From Phocaeicola sp. (GTDB lineage Bacteria; Bacteroidota; Bacteroidia; Bacteroidales; Bacteroidaceae): a stretch of DNA of 15,339 nucleotides. Under the pieces are notes generated by a model. That model made no database searches. It was not told the DNA's origin and worked only from the letters and a program-made list of their open reading frames with translations. The stretch spans positions 1-15,339 of the forward strand of contig JAHHQV010000062.1 in the NCBI GenBank assembly GCA_020026175.1, given 5' to 3'. Each line of letters starts with the position of its first letter. Within the stretch, counting starts at the first letter, position 1. Shown here piece after piece: positions 1-7,500 of this stretch. The position numbers were made by a program, and so were the translations under genes.

Positions 1-54
1 TCGTCACGCCGATGGTACTGCAAATTGTGGGAGAGTAGGTAGTCGCCGTTTTAA
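1..54 (+). rRNA. rrf: 5S ribosomal RNA, 3' end (partial)
   Basis: The first bases match the 3' third of bacterial 5S rRNA: the GCCGATGGTACTGC segment, then GGGAGAGTAGGT and the closing CGCCG strand of the terminal helix. The 5' part lies outside the window, so pairing of the terminal helix cannot be tested and the exact 3' end (about 52-54) is estimated. A strong terminator follows at once, so this is the end of an rRNA operon. Confidence 0.9.
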
Positions 55-60
55 GAACGG

Positions 61-96
61 AAGCCCCGAGGTAGAAATACTTCGGGGCTTTTTTTG
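61..96 (+). terminator. rRNA operon terminator
   Basis: A 12-bp stem pairs 61-72 with 79-90 (one G-U pair) around the six-base loop AGAAAT. It has a CCCCG/CGGGG core and is followed by a run of T. It lies directly behind the 5S rRNA, as expected for intrinsic termination of the rRNA transcript. Confidence 0.92.
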
Positions 97-151
97 TTAT
101 GTATTCTTATGATGAACCCATATCCTTTATTATTAATCTTAAGGTTGGTTC

Positions 152-195
152 TGATATTAATATCAATTGATTGTTATATTCAATCAATAATATCA
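152..195. repeat. AT-rich bulged inverted repeat
   Basis: Bases 152-159 pair with 188-195 and 167-173 pair with 181-187, leaving a 7-base bulge and a 7-base loop. The left part includes the perfect 12-bp palindrome GATATTAATATC (153-164). It lies between the rRNA terminator and the ruvA terminator. No function is evident, and the low base complexity makes chance pairing possible. Confidence 0.4.
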
Positions 196-211
196 AGAGA
201 TTGTATATATA

Positions 212-256
212 AAAAACAGCTCATAAGTACTTCAATAATACTTATGAGCTGTTTTT
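212..256. terminator. Bidirectional terminator between rRNA operon and ruvA
   Basis: A perfect 18-bp inverted repeat pairs 212-229 with 239-256 around a 9-base loop. The outer ends are A5 and T5, so each strand yields a hairpin followed by U residues. It starts 25 bases past the ruvA stop on the minus strand and can also stop read-through from the rRNA operon. Confidence 0.88.
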
Positions 257-281
257 ATGTATGCTTTTTTTGATATATCTA

Positions 282-887
282 TTATCTCAATCTGGTCAAT
301 GCTATTTTTATGACTTTTTGTACCTGTGCATCAGGCTCTTCTTGTAATATGGCATTAACAACCTTTTGAGTAGGAGCCTGGGCAAATCCAAGCATAGTAA
401 GTGCTGCTACAGCTTCTTCATATATTTCATTGTTTGCTATAGACAATGTTTTGGCTGACATATTGCCGTTACCGTTGTCTGCACCAATGTTATCTATCTT
501 GTCTTTCAGTTCTACAATAATTCTCTGTGCGGTTTTCAGTCCTATACCTTTCACCATTTTCAGCAGTTTCTCGTTTCCGCTACTTATTACGTTGCATAAT
601 TCCGAAGGGCTTAAAGCCGACAGAATCATTCTGGCTGTATTCCCTCCTATACCAGATACAGTTATCAACATCAAGAACAGTTCTCTTTCCTGCTTGGTGG
701 CAAAGCCATAAAGCACGTGTGCATCTTCTCTTATGGCTTCGTATATGAAAAGCTTTATTTCGGTTTTACTTTGTATTGCTGAAAAAGTATTTAATGAAAT
801 GTTTATTCCATATCCAATACCGTTACAGTCTATTATTGCCATAGTAGGAGTTACTGCGTCAAGTTTCCCTTTGATAAATTCAATCAT
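282..887 (-). CDS. ruvA: Holliday junction branch migration protein RuvA
   Basis: RuvA is the DNA-binding subunit of the RuvAB branch-migration motor. Tetramers hold the four-way junction while RuvB hexamers pump DNA. The 201 residues match the usual family length. The N-terminal OB-fold domain (about 1-64) ends with the acidic pin sequence REDAHVLYGF; Glu54 and Asp55 correspond to the two acidic residues that E. coli RuvA uses to separate strands. Two helix-hairpin-helix motifs follow, at about 74-92 (SGIGGNTA) and 108-128 (KGIGLKTA). A Gly/Asn-rich flexible linker (about 132-142) leads to the small C-terminal domain III (about 153-201), which contacts RuvB. The start is the ATG whose N-terminus (MIEFIKG) matches the usual RuvA beginning. 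No ruvB or ruvC is next to it, which is common in Bacteroidetes. A strong terminator lies just downstream. Confidence 0.97.
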   Translation of the reverse strand: MIEFIKGKLDAVTPTMAIIDCNGIGYGINISLNTFSAIQSKTEIKLFIYEAIREDAHVLYGFATKQERELFLMLITVSGIGGNTARMILSALSPSELCNVISSGNEKLLKMVKGIGLKTAQRIIVELKDKIDNIGADNGNGNMSAKTLSIANNEIYEEAVAALTMLGFAQAPTQKVVNAILQEEPDAQVQKVIKIALTRLR

Positions 888-915
888 GATTTATTTATAA
901 ATTATAATTATATTG

Positions 916-923
916 CAAAAATA
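916..923 (-). promoter_or_regulatory. Putative ruvA promoter, -7 element
   Basis: On the minus strand this reads TATTTTTG, a full match to the Bacteroidetes -7 consensus TAnnTTTG, 28 bases before the ruvA ATG. No good TTTG -33 element is found at the right spacing, so the call rests on the -7 box and its position. Confidence 0.5.
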
Positions 924-989
924 CATATATATAAATTATAAATTGAAAGTTTGCCGATATTAATTCAAAAAAAAGCAATAAATTTTTCT

Positions 990-1004
990 TTAGAATGATT
1001 CTAA
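990..1004. promoter_or_regulatory. Fur/PerR-like 7-1-7 palindrome in ddh promoter
   Basis: TTAGAATGATTCTAA is a perfect inverted repeat of two 7-base arms around one central G. The 7-1-7 layout and AT-rich arms resemble Fur-family operators (PerR TTATAATnATTATAA, Fur TGATAATnATTATCA). It overlaps the first of two candidate -7 boxes upstream of ddh, 58 bases before the start codon, where a bound repressor would block transcription. That it is an operator, and which regulator might bind, are inferences. Confidence 0.45.
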
Positions 1005-1017
1005 TTTTGTATTTTTG
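1002..1017 (+). promoter_or_regulatory. Putative ddh promoter, two tandem -7 elements
   Basis: TAATTTTG (1002-1009) and TATTTTTG (1010-1017) each match TAnnTTTG. No clear TTTG lies at the -33 position for either. The second box is 44 bases before the ATG, a normal leader length. The Fur-like palindrome overlaps the first box. Confidence 0.5.
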
Positions 1018-1061
1018 CATATGTAAAAACAGCGAAATATTACATAAAACAATATACAATT

Positions 1062-1961
1062 ATGAAGAAAATTAGAGCAGCCGTAGTTGGTTACGGAAAT
1101 ATCGGAAAATTTGCTTTGGAAGCATTGGAAGCAGCTTCTGATTTTGAAGTAGCTGGTATCGTCCGTCGTAATGGTGCCGAGAATAATTCTGCAGAACTTG
1201 CATCTTATAAAGTAGTTAAAGATATAAAAGAACTGGAAGATGTAGATGTTGCCATTCTTGCTACTCCAACTCGTAGTGTAGAAAAGTTTGCAAAAGAAAT
1301 ATTGTCATTGGGTATAAATACAGTAGACAGCTTTGACATCCATACACAGATAACTTCATTGCGTCGCACATTGGGTGAGACTGCAAAAGTTCACAATGCA
1401 GTTTCTATAATAGCTGCAGGATGGGATCCGGGAAGTGACTCTGTAGTACGTTCTCTTCTTGAAGCTATTGCTCCTAAGGGAATAACTTATACAAATTTTG
1501 GCCCGGGACGCAGTATGGGACACTCTGTAGCCGTCCGTGCTATTGAAGGAGTGAAGGATGCTTTGTCTATGACTATTCCTGTAGGAACAGGCATTCATCG
1601 TCGTATGGTGTATGTAGAACTTGAAGATGGCGCAGATTTCAAGACTGTAGAGTCGGCAGTCAAGTCGGACGCATATTTTGTAAATGATGAGACACATGTT
1701 ATTCAGGTGTCATGTGTAGATGATTTGAATGATGTTGGTCATGGGGTTAATCTTGTTCGTAAAGGAGTTTCAGGAAAGACACACAATCAGTTGTTTGAAT
1801 TTGATATGAAGATTAACAATCCTGCACTTACTGCACAGGTCTTGGTTTGTGCCGCTCGTGCCACTATGCGTCAGCAGTCTGGATGTTATACAATGATAGA
1901 GGTCCCTGTAATTGATTTATTGGCAGGCGATCGCGAAGAATTGATTGCTCATCTGGTATAA
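1062..1961 (+). CDS. ddh: meso-diaminopimelate D-dehydrogenase
   Basis: Catalyses reversible NADPH-dependent reductive amination of L-2-amino-6-oxopimelate (tetrahydrodipicolinate) to meso-diaminopimelate in one step. This supplies lysine and peptidoglycan and bypasses the acylated or aminotransferase routes. The 299-residue protein begins with a Rossmann fold bearing VVGYGNIG (8-15). Family-typical segments follow: ATPT (67-70), VDSFDIH (88-94), AAGWDPGSDSV (118-128), NFGPGRSMGHSVA (145-157), the TGIHRRMVYVE stretch and the C-terminal GKTHNQLFEFDMKI substrate region. Length and conserved blocks match full-length Ddh, and the first ATG sits at the expected N-terminus. It is transcribed alone, with its own promoter and terminator. 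A Fur/PerR-like palindrome in the promoter hints at metal or oxidative-stress control, which would be unusual for this enzyme. Confidence 0.96.
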   Translation: MKKIRAAVVGYGNIGKFALEALEAASDFEVAGIVRRNGAENNSAELASYKVVKDIKELEDVDVAILATPTRSVEKFAKEILSLGINTVDSFDIHTQITSLRRTLGETAKVHNAVSIIAAGWDPGSDSVVRSLLEAIAPKGITYTNFGPGRSMGHSVAVRAIEGVKDALSMTIPVGTGIHRRMVYVELEDGADFKTVESAVKSDAYFVNDETHVIQVSCVDDLNDVGHGVNLVRKGVSGKTHNQLFEFDMKINNPALTAQVLVCAARATMRQQSGCYTMIEVPVIDLLAGDREELIAHLV

Positions 1962-1985
1962 GGCATAAAATTTTACATTTATATT

Positions 1986-2026
1986 AAATCTCTTTCTTGA
2001 TTAGTTTCGGGAGAGAGATTTTTTTG
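1986..2026 (+). terminator. ddh terminator
   Basis: The stem pairs 1986-1997 with 2010-2021 (AAATCTCT with AGAGATTT, then weaker inner pairs including G-U) and is followed by a T run. It begins 25 bases after the ddh stop, so ddh is probably monocistronic. Confidence 0.75.
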
Positions 2027-2027
2027 T

Positions 2028-2035
2028 TTCCTTTG
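2028..2035 (+). promoter_or_regulatory. Putative lgt promoter, -7 element
   Basis: TTCCTTTG differs from the TAnnTTTG consensus at one base and equals the -7 box proposed for carB. Twenty bases upstream is TTTC (2004-2007), one mismatch from TTTG. The box overlaps the T tract of the ddh terminator and lies 49 bases before the lgt ATG. Confidence 0.4.
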
Positions 2036-2083
2036 TAGATATTGAATTTTTAAAAAGATTGTAGAACATAAAAAATAGTAACA

Positions 2084-2911
2084 ATGAATTTGGCAAGTAT
2101 AGTTTGGAATGTAGATCCAATATTATTCCGTATTGGTTCTATAGAACTAAGGTGGTATGGTCTTATGTGGGGATTGGGATTTATCCTTGCATACGAGATG
2201 GTATCTCGATTGTTTAAGAAAGAAGGTTATCCTGAGGAATGGGCGGACAAACTTTTTGTCTATTGTATAGTAAGTACTGTTCTGGGAGCAAGATTGGGAC
2301 ATTGCCTGTTTTATGAATGGGATTATTATGGTTCAAATCCTATTGAAATATTCAAGATATGGAAAGGAGGTCTGGCAAGTCATGGAGGGGTGTTTGCTAT
2401 AATACTGTCTTTGGTGTGGTATTCTAAAAAAGTTACACATAAAAATGTATGGTGGCTCTTTGACCGTATGATACCGGCTGTAGCAGTGGTGTGTGCCTGT
2501 ATACGTTTTGGGAATCTCATGAATTCCGAAATTTTCGGCTTCCCGACAGATATGCCTTGGGGATTTGAATTTGTCCGTTCTCGCGAGTGGCAGGAACTTT
2601 ATAACCAAAATGGAGTGGCTCAGGCTTGTCATCCAACACAGATATACGAAATGTTGTATTGTGTAGCAGCTTTCTTGTTTTCTTGGATCGCATATCATAA
2701 ATTCGGACTTCAGAAGCGTATAGGTCTGATAACTGGTTTTTCATTGCTCATATTCTTCGGTTCTCGTCTTGGACTTGAATTTATAAAGAATCCTCAGGTA
2801 GCAGAAGAGGTAGGAATGACACTCAATATAGGCCAGTGGCTTAGTATTCCGCTTATACTTCTAGGTTTGTATCTTATAGTGACAAGTGGCAGACGTAAAG
2901 AAGAATTCTGA
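2084..2911 (+). CDS. lgt: Phosphatidylglycerol:prolipoprotein diacylglyceryl transferase
   Basis: Lgt is an inner-membrane enzyme that moves the diacylglyceryl group of phosphatidylglycerol to the lipobox cysteine of prolipoproteins, the first step of lipoprotein maturation. The 275 residues include about seven hydrophobic segments. Signature motifs are GARLGHCLFY (68-77), GGLASHGG with His100, RFGNLMNSEIFG (141-152) with Arg141, Asn144 and Glu149, HPTQIYE (183-189) and GSRLGLEF (226-233) with Arg228. By motif position His100, Arg141 and Arg228 correspond to the E. coli residues His103, Arg143 and Arg239. The C-terminus ends in a short basic tail (GRRKEEF). Two lipoproteins that would be Lgt substrates are encoded further on (8149-8583 and 9321-10454), with no operon link. 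A strong terminator follows. Confidence 0.96.
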   Translation: MNLASIVWNVDPILFRIGSIELRWYGLMWGLGFILAYEMVSRLFKKEGYPEEWADKLFVYCIVSTVLGARLGHCLFYEWDYYGSNPIEIFKIWKGGLASHGGVFAIILSLVWYSKKVTHKNVWWLFDRMIPAVAVVCACIRFGNLMNSEIFGFPTDMPWGFEFVRSREWQELYNQNGVAQACHPTQIYEMLYCVAAFLFSWIAYHKFGLQKRIGLITGFSLLIFFGSRLGLEFIKNPQVAEEVGMTLNIGQWLSIPLILLGLYLIVTSGRRKEEF

Positions 2912-3004
2912 TGAGGTGAAAAAATATGGTGTGTAGTGGGCGGATGTCAAGCCTCATGTCATTGACAGTATGATGGAAAACATTTCACGATTAATTTTAA
3001 ATAT

Positions 3005-3051
3005 AAACTGCCCCAAGAAGTGAATATAAAACTTCTTGGGGCAGTTTTTTA
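3005..3051 (+). terminator. lgt terminator
   Basis: A perfect 17-bp stem (3005-3021 with 3031-3047) around a 9-base loop contains a GCCCC/GGGGC core and ends in T6. It ends about 80 bases short of the trpS stop on the other strand. The minus-strand U tract is weak, so it mainly serves lgt. Confidence 0.9.
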
Positions 3052-3132
3052 TTACAATACAGAGATTTTTATTTTGCAATGAGATTGGTTTAGATGTTAT
3101 AATCTGATAGCCCAACTATCCTGTGATTTATT

Positions 3133-4224
3133 TTATTCAGCAAAGCGTTTAGCTTGTTCTGCAATTAATTCGGCATCATCAAAATAGTTTATTTTCATTG
3201 CTTTTCTAACTTCGTCAAGAGTGTTTGCTGCTGTTTCTCTGGCGGCATCACATCCTTTTCTAAGCATTTCGTAAACTGCAGGGATATCTTTTTCAAATTC
3301 TTTACGACGGTCTCTGATAGGAGACAATTCTTCTTGCATTATTGCAGCCAGGAATTTCTTGACTTTCATATCTCCAAGTCCTCCACGTGTATAATGTCCT
3401 TTCAGCTCGTCAAGATTTGGATAATCAGTAAGGTAGCGTTCAAAGTGTTCTGGACGGCAGAAAGCATCAAGATATGTAAATACACAGTTCCCTTCTAATT
3501 TACCAGGATCGCTGACCTTTATATGTGTAGGGTCTGTATACATGCTCTTTACTTTCTTTTCAACTTCATCTGCCGAGTCTGAAAGATAAATGCAGTTGCC
3601 CAATGATTTGCTCATTTTGGCCTTTCCGTCTGTTCCTGGAAGACGAAGACATGCTGCATTGTCTGGAAGAAGAATTTCCGGTTCAACCAATGTCTCTCCA
3701 TAAATATGATTGAAGCGACGTACTATTTCACGTGTTTGTTCAATCATAGGTTCTTGGTCTTCACCTACAGGTACTGTAGTGGCCTTGAATGCTGCAATAT
3801 CTGCTGCCTGGCTAATAGGATATGTGAAGAAACCTACAGGTATGCTTGTTTCAAAATTACGCATTTGGATTTCTGTCTTTACCGTAGGATTACGTTGTAA
3901 TCGTGATACAGTAACCAGGTCCATGAAATAGAAACTCAATTCGCAAAGTTCAGGGATTTGAGATTGTATGAAGATGGTAGATTTTGTAGGATCCAATCCT
4001 ACAGCAAGATAGTCTAGTGCTACCTCAATAACGTTCTGACGTACTTTTTCTGGATTGTCGATATTGTCTGTCAGAGCCTGACCATCTGCTTCGAATATAA
4101 AGATTTTATCGAACTTGCCAGAATTCTGAAGTTCTACTCGACGGCGAAGAGAGCCTACATAATGTCCTATATGAAGTTTTCCTGTAGGGCGGTCGCCTGT
4201 AAGAATTATTTTTTCTTTTGCCAT
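3133..4224 (-). CDS. trpS: Tryptophanyl-tRNA synthetase
   Basis: Class I synthetase that charges tRNA-Trp with tryptophan (EC 6.1.1.2). The N-terminal Rossmann fold has DRPTGKLHIGH, with the HIGH motif at 18-21, and KMSKS lies at 203-207 (GKAKMSKSLGN). The segment VPVGEDQEPMIEQTREIVRRFN begins near residue 151. It differs from the VGEDQ-K-QH-x-ELT form of B. stearothermophilus and E. coli TrpRS, and resembles the second TrpRS lineage known from streptococci. In the DGQALT motif Gln49 stands where the classical enzymes have the active-site His of DQHAIT (B. stearothermophilus His43). At 363 residues it is somewhat longer than the usual 325-340, through a helical C-terminus. It is transcribed alone and divergently from carB. 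No T-box or leader peptide is visible upstream. Confidence 0.96.
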   Translation of the reverse strand: MAKEKIILTGDRPTGKLHIGHYVGSLRRRVELQNSGKFDKIFIFEADGQALTDNIDNPEKVRQNVIEVALDYLAVGLDPTKSTIFIQSQIPELCELSFYFMDLVTVSRLQRNPTVKTEIQMRNFETSIPVGFFTYPISQAADIAAFKATTVPVGEDQEPMIEQTREIVRRFNHIYGETLVEPEILLPDNAACLRLPGTDGKAKMSKSLGNCIYLSDSADEVEKKVKSMYTDPTHIKVSDPGKLEGNCVFTYLDAFCRPEHFERYLTDYPNLDELKGHYTRGGLGDMKVKKFLAAIMQEELSPIRDRRKEFEKDIPAVYEMLRKGCDAARETAANTLDEVRKAMKINYFDDAELIAEQAKRFAE

Positions 4225-4251
4225 ATGTTTGTTATTTCATTGATAATGCTA

Positions 4252-4259
4252 CAAATATA
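4252..4259 (-). promoter_or_regulatory. Putative trpS promoter, -7 element
   Basis: The minus strand reads TATATTTG, matching TAnnTTTG, 27 bases before the trpS ATG. No good TTTG -33 element is seen at 19-21 bases upstream. Confidence 0.5.
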
Positions 4260-4360
4260 CGCAAAAAAAGTAGAGTTGCATCTTATTCCCTTTATAATCT
4301 GTTCTATGGTCATGTCTTTATGTTGAATATTGATATGTCATGAATAGAGTTTTTCAATAT

Positions 4361-4516
4361 ATGTATATGAAAATGATATTGGTGCAGATTTTGATTTTCT
4401 TGTTAATGATACTACTATGTTTTACCATAAAATTGTTAAATACAAATAGTATGGTCCAGATAATAATGTGCCGTAACATTACTATATATAAAAATACTTT
4501 GTTTTCTTCAAAATAA
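4361..4516 (+). CDS. Possible 51-residue hydrophobic small protein
   Basis: An ATG at 4361 opens 51 codons ending in TAA at 4514-4516. The protein starts MYMKMILVQILIFLLMILLC. Residues 6-21 are almost wholly hydrophobic, long enough for one membrane-spanning helix or an uncleaved signal, followed by a basic and polar tail. It fills much of the 365-base gap between trpS and carB, and its end overlaps the proposed carB promoter. No promoter or homologue is recognised. AT-rich DNA readily yields Ile/Leu-rich open frames, so it may be chance. Confidence 0.22.
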   Translation: MYMKMILVQILIFLLMILLCFTIKLLNTNSMVQIIMCRNITIYKNTLFSSK

Positions 4517-4529
4517 ATTGTTTCCTTTG
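4498..4529 (+). promoter_or_regulatory. carB promoter
   Basis: TTTG (4498-4501), 20 bases, then TTCCTTTG (4522-4529) gives a -33/-7 pair of the Bacteroidetes housekeeping type with one mismatch in the -7 box. It predicts transcription from about 4535 and a leader near 55 bases, too short for a pyrimidine attenuator. A small inverted repeat (AGTAC-TT-GTACT, 4539-4550) lies in the leader, with no assigned role. Confidence 0.6.
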
Positions 4530-4589
4530 CATAATTGAAGTACTTGTACTAAAGATTTAAATCAACTTCAAATAAAAATAACAAATCTT

Positions 4590-7500
4590 ATGAAGCAGAA
4601 ATTTAAAAAAGTTCTTGTTTTAGGTTCAGGGGCGTTGAAAATCGGTCAGGCTGGTGAGTTTGATTATTCTGGTTCTCAGGCTCTGAAAGCATTGTGTGAA
4701 GAAGGTATCAAATCGGTACTTATTAATCCTAACATTGCTACCATCCAAACATCTGAAGGTATTGCGGACAGTGTTTATTTCCTTCCTGTCAATACTTATT
4801 TCGTTACAGAAATCATCAAGAAAGAAAGACCGGATGGAATCTTACTTGCATTCGGTGGACAGACTGCACTGAACTGCGGTACTGAACTTTATCAGCAGGG
4901 TATACTGAAAGAGTATGGTGTTACAGTTCTTGGTACATCTGTTGATGCTATAATGTATACAGAAGACCGTGATTTATTCGTCAAGAAACTTGATGAGATA
5001 GAGATGAAGACTCCAGTGAGCCGTGCTGTAGAAAATATGGAAGATGCTCTGGAAGCTGCACGTACTATCGGATATCCGGTAATGATACGTTCGGCTTATG
5101 CACTTGGAGGCCTTGGAAGTGGAATTTGTCCAAACGAAGAAAAATTTGTTGAACTTGCTGAAAGTGCATTTACTTTTTCTCAACAGATTCTTGTAGAAGA
5201 GTCTCTAAAGGGATGGAAAGAAATAGAATTTGAAGTTATACGTGATGCTAATGATCATTGTTTCACTGTGGCTAGCATGGAGAACTTCGATCCGCTTGGT
5301 ATCCATACAGGCGAATCTATTGTTGTTGCTCCTACATGTTCTCTTTCAGAAGAACAGGTTTCTATGCTTCAGGAACTTTCAAGAAAATGTATACGTCACT
5401 TGGGTATAGTAGGTGAGTGTAACATTCAGTATGCTTTCAATGCAGAGACAAATGACTATCGTGTTATAGAGGTAAATGCTCGATTGAGCCGTTCTTCTGC
5501 ACTTGCATCTAAGGCAACTGGTTATCCTCTTGCTTTTGTTGCTGCTAAAATAGGATTGGGATATACTCTTGACGAAATAGGTGAAATGGGTACTCCTAAT
5601 TCAGCTTACAAAGCTCCGGAACTTGATTATTACATCTGTAAGATACCTCGTTGGGACTTGACTAAATTTGCAGGCGTTTCAAGACGTATAGGTTCTAGCA
5701 TGAAGTCTGTGGGTGAAATAATGTCTATCGGACGTTCTTTCGAAGAAATAATACAGAAAGGTCTTAGAATGATTGGTCAGGGAATGCATGGTTTCGTAGG
5801 TAATGACCATACTAAGTTTGAGAATATTGATGATGAACTTGCTAATCCTACCGACCTTCGTATCTTTGCAATAGCACAGGCGCTTGAAGAAGGCTATTCT
5901 ATAGATAGAATTTTCGAACTTACAAAGATTGACCCTTGGTTTATAGGAAAACTGAAGAATATTGTTGATTATAAAGAGAAACTTCAGTCGTATAATGCAA
6001 TAGAAGAAGTTCCTGCAGATGTATTGCGTCAGGCTAAGGTGATGGGATTCTCTGATTTCCAGATAGCTCGTTTCGTTTTGAAACCTCAGAGTGGAAATAT
6101 GGAAAAGGAAAATCTTGCTGTAAGAGCATATCGTAAGAAATTGGGTATTCTTCCTGCTGTAAAACGTATTAATACTATAGCTTCAGAACATCCTGAACTT
6201 ACTAATTATCTATACATGACATATGCGGCAGACGGATATGATGTAAACTATTACAAGAATGAAAAATCGGTGATAGTTCTTGGTTCTGGTGCTTATCGTA
6301 TAGGTTCTTCTGTAGAGTTTGACTGGTGTTCGGTAAATGCAATTCAGACTGCACGTAAACTTGGTTATAAGTCAATAATGATTAACTATAACCCTGAAAC
6401 AGTTTCTACAGACTATGATATGTGCGACCGTCTGTATTTCGATGAACTTTCTTTCGAACGTGTACTCGATGTGATAGACCTCGAACAGCCTCGTGGTGTG
6501 ATTGTTTCAGTAGGTGGTCAGATTCCAAATAACCTTGCAATGAAGCTTCACCGGCAGTCAGTGCCTATTCTTGGTACTTCTCCTGTGTCAATAGACCGTG
6601 CTGAAAACCGTAATAAGTTCTCGGCTATGCTTGACCAGCTTGGTATCGACCAGCCTGCATGGCAGGAATTGACAAGCCTTGATGATGTAAAGGAATTTGT
6701 TCAGAAGGTTGGTTATCCAGTTCTGGTACGTCCTTCTTACGTATTGAGTGGAGCAGCAATGAATGTATGCTATGACGAAGAGGAATTGACAAGATTCTTG
6801 CAGATGGCTAGTGAAGTCTCAAAAGAGTATCCTGTTGTGATATCACAGTTTATGCAGGAAACAAAAGAGATAGAATTTGATGCTGTTGCACATAATGGAG
6901 AAGTTGTAGAATATGCAATATCAGAACACGTTGAATATGCCGGAGTGCATTCAGGTGATGCAACATTGGTATTCCCTGCTCAGCAGATTTATTTTTCAAC
7001 AGCACGTCAGATAAAGAAAATCAGCCGTACTATTGCAAAGGAACTTAACATCTCAGGTCCGTTCAATATTCAGTTCTTGGCTCGTAAGAATGAGGTTAAG
7101 GTTATAGAATGTAACTTGCGTGCTTCACGAAGCTTCCCATTTGTTTCTAAAGTGTTGAAGAGAAACTTTATAGAGACAGCTACGAAAATAATGCTTGATG
7201 CTCCTTATGCTCATCCAGACAAGTCGGCTTTTGATATAGACCGTATTGGAGTTAAGGCTTCGCAGTTCTCATTTGCACGTCTGCAGAATGCCGACCCTGT
7301 TCTTGGAGTAGACATGTCGTCTACAGGTGAAGTAGGATGCTTGGGGGATGATTTCAATGAAGCGTTGCTTAATGCTCTTCTTGCTACAGGATACAAGATT
7401 CCAAGAAAAGCTGTATTGGTTTCTTCTGGTGCTACTAAGTCTAAGGTAGATCTTCTTGATGCAAGTATGGCTTTGCATAATAAGGGATACGAACTTTATG

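Noticed and set aside
152..256. Inverted repeats near 152-256 as part of a CRISPR or attachment site
   Set aside because: The second is an ordinary bidirectional terminator and the first is a lone AT-rich hairpin; no regularly spaced direct repeats or spacers exist.
4538..4550. Short inverted repeat AGTAC-TT-GTACT in the carB leader as an operator
   Set aside because: Arms are only five bases in AT-rich DNA and no regulator is suggested; mentioned with the promoter but not claimed as a site.
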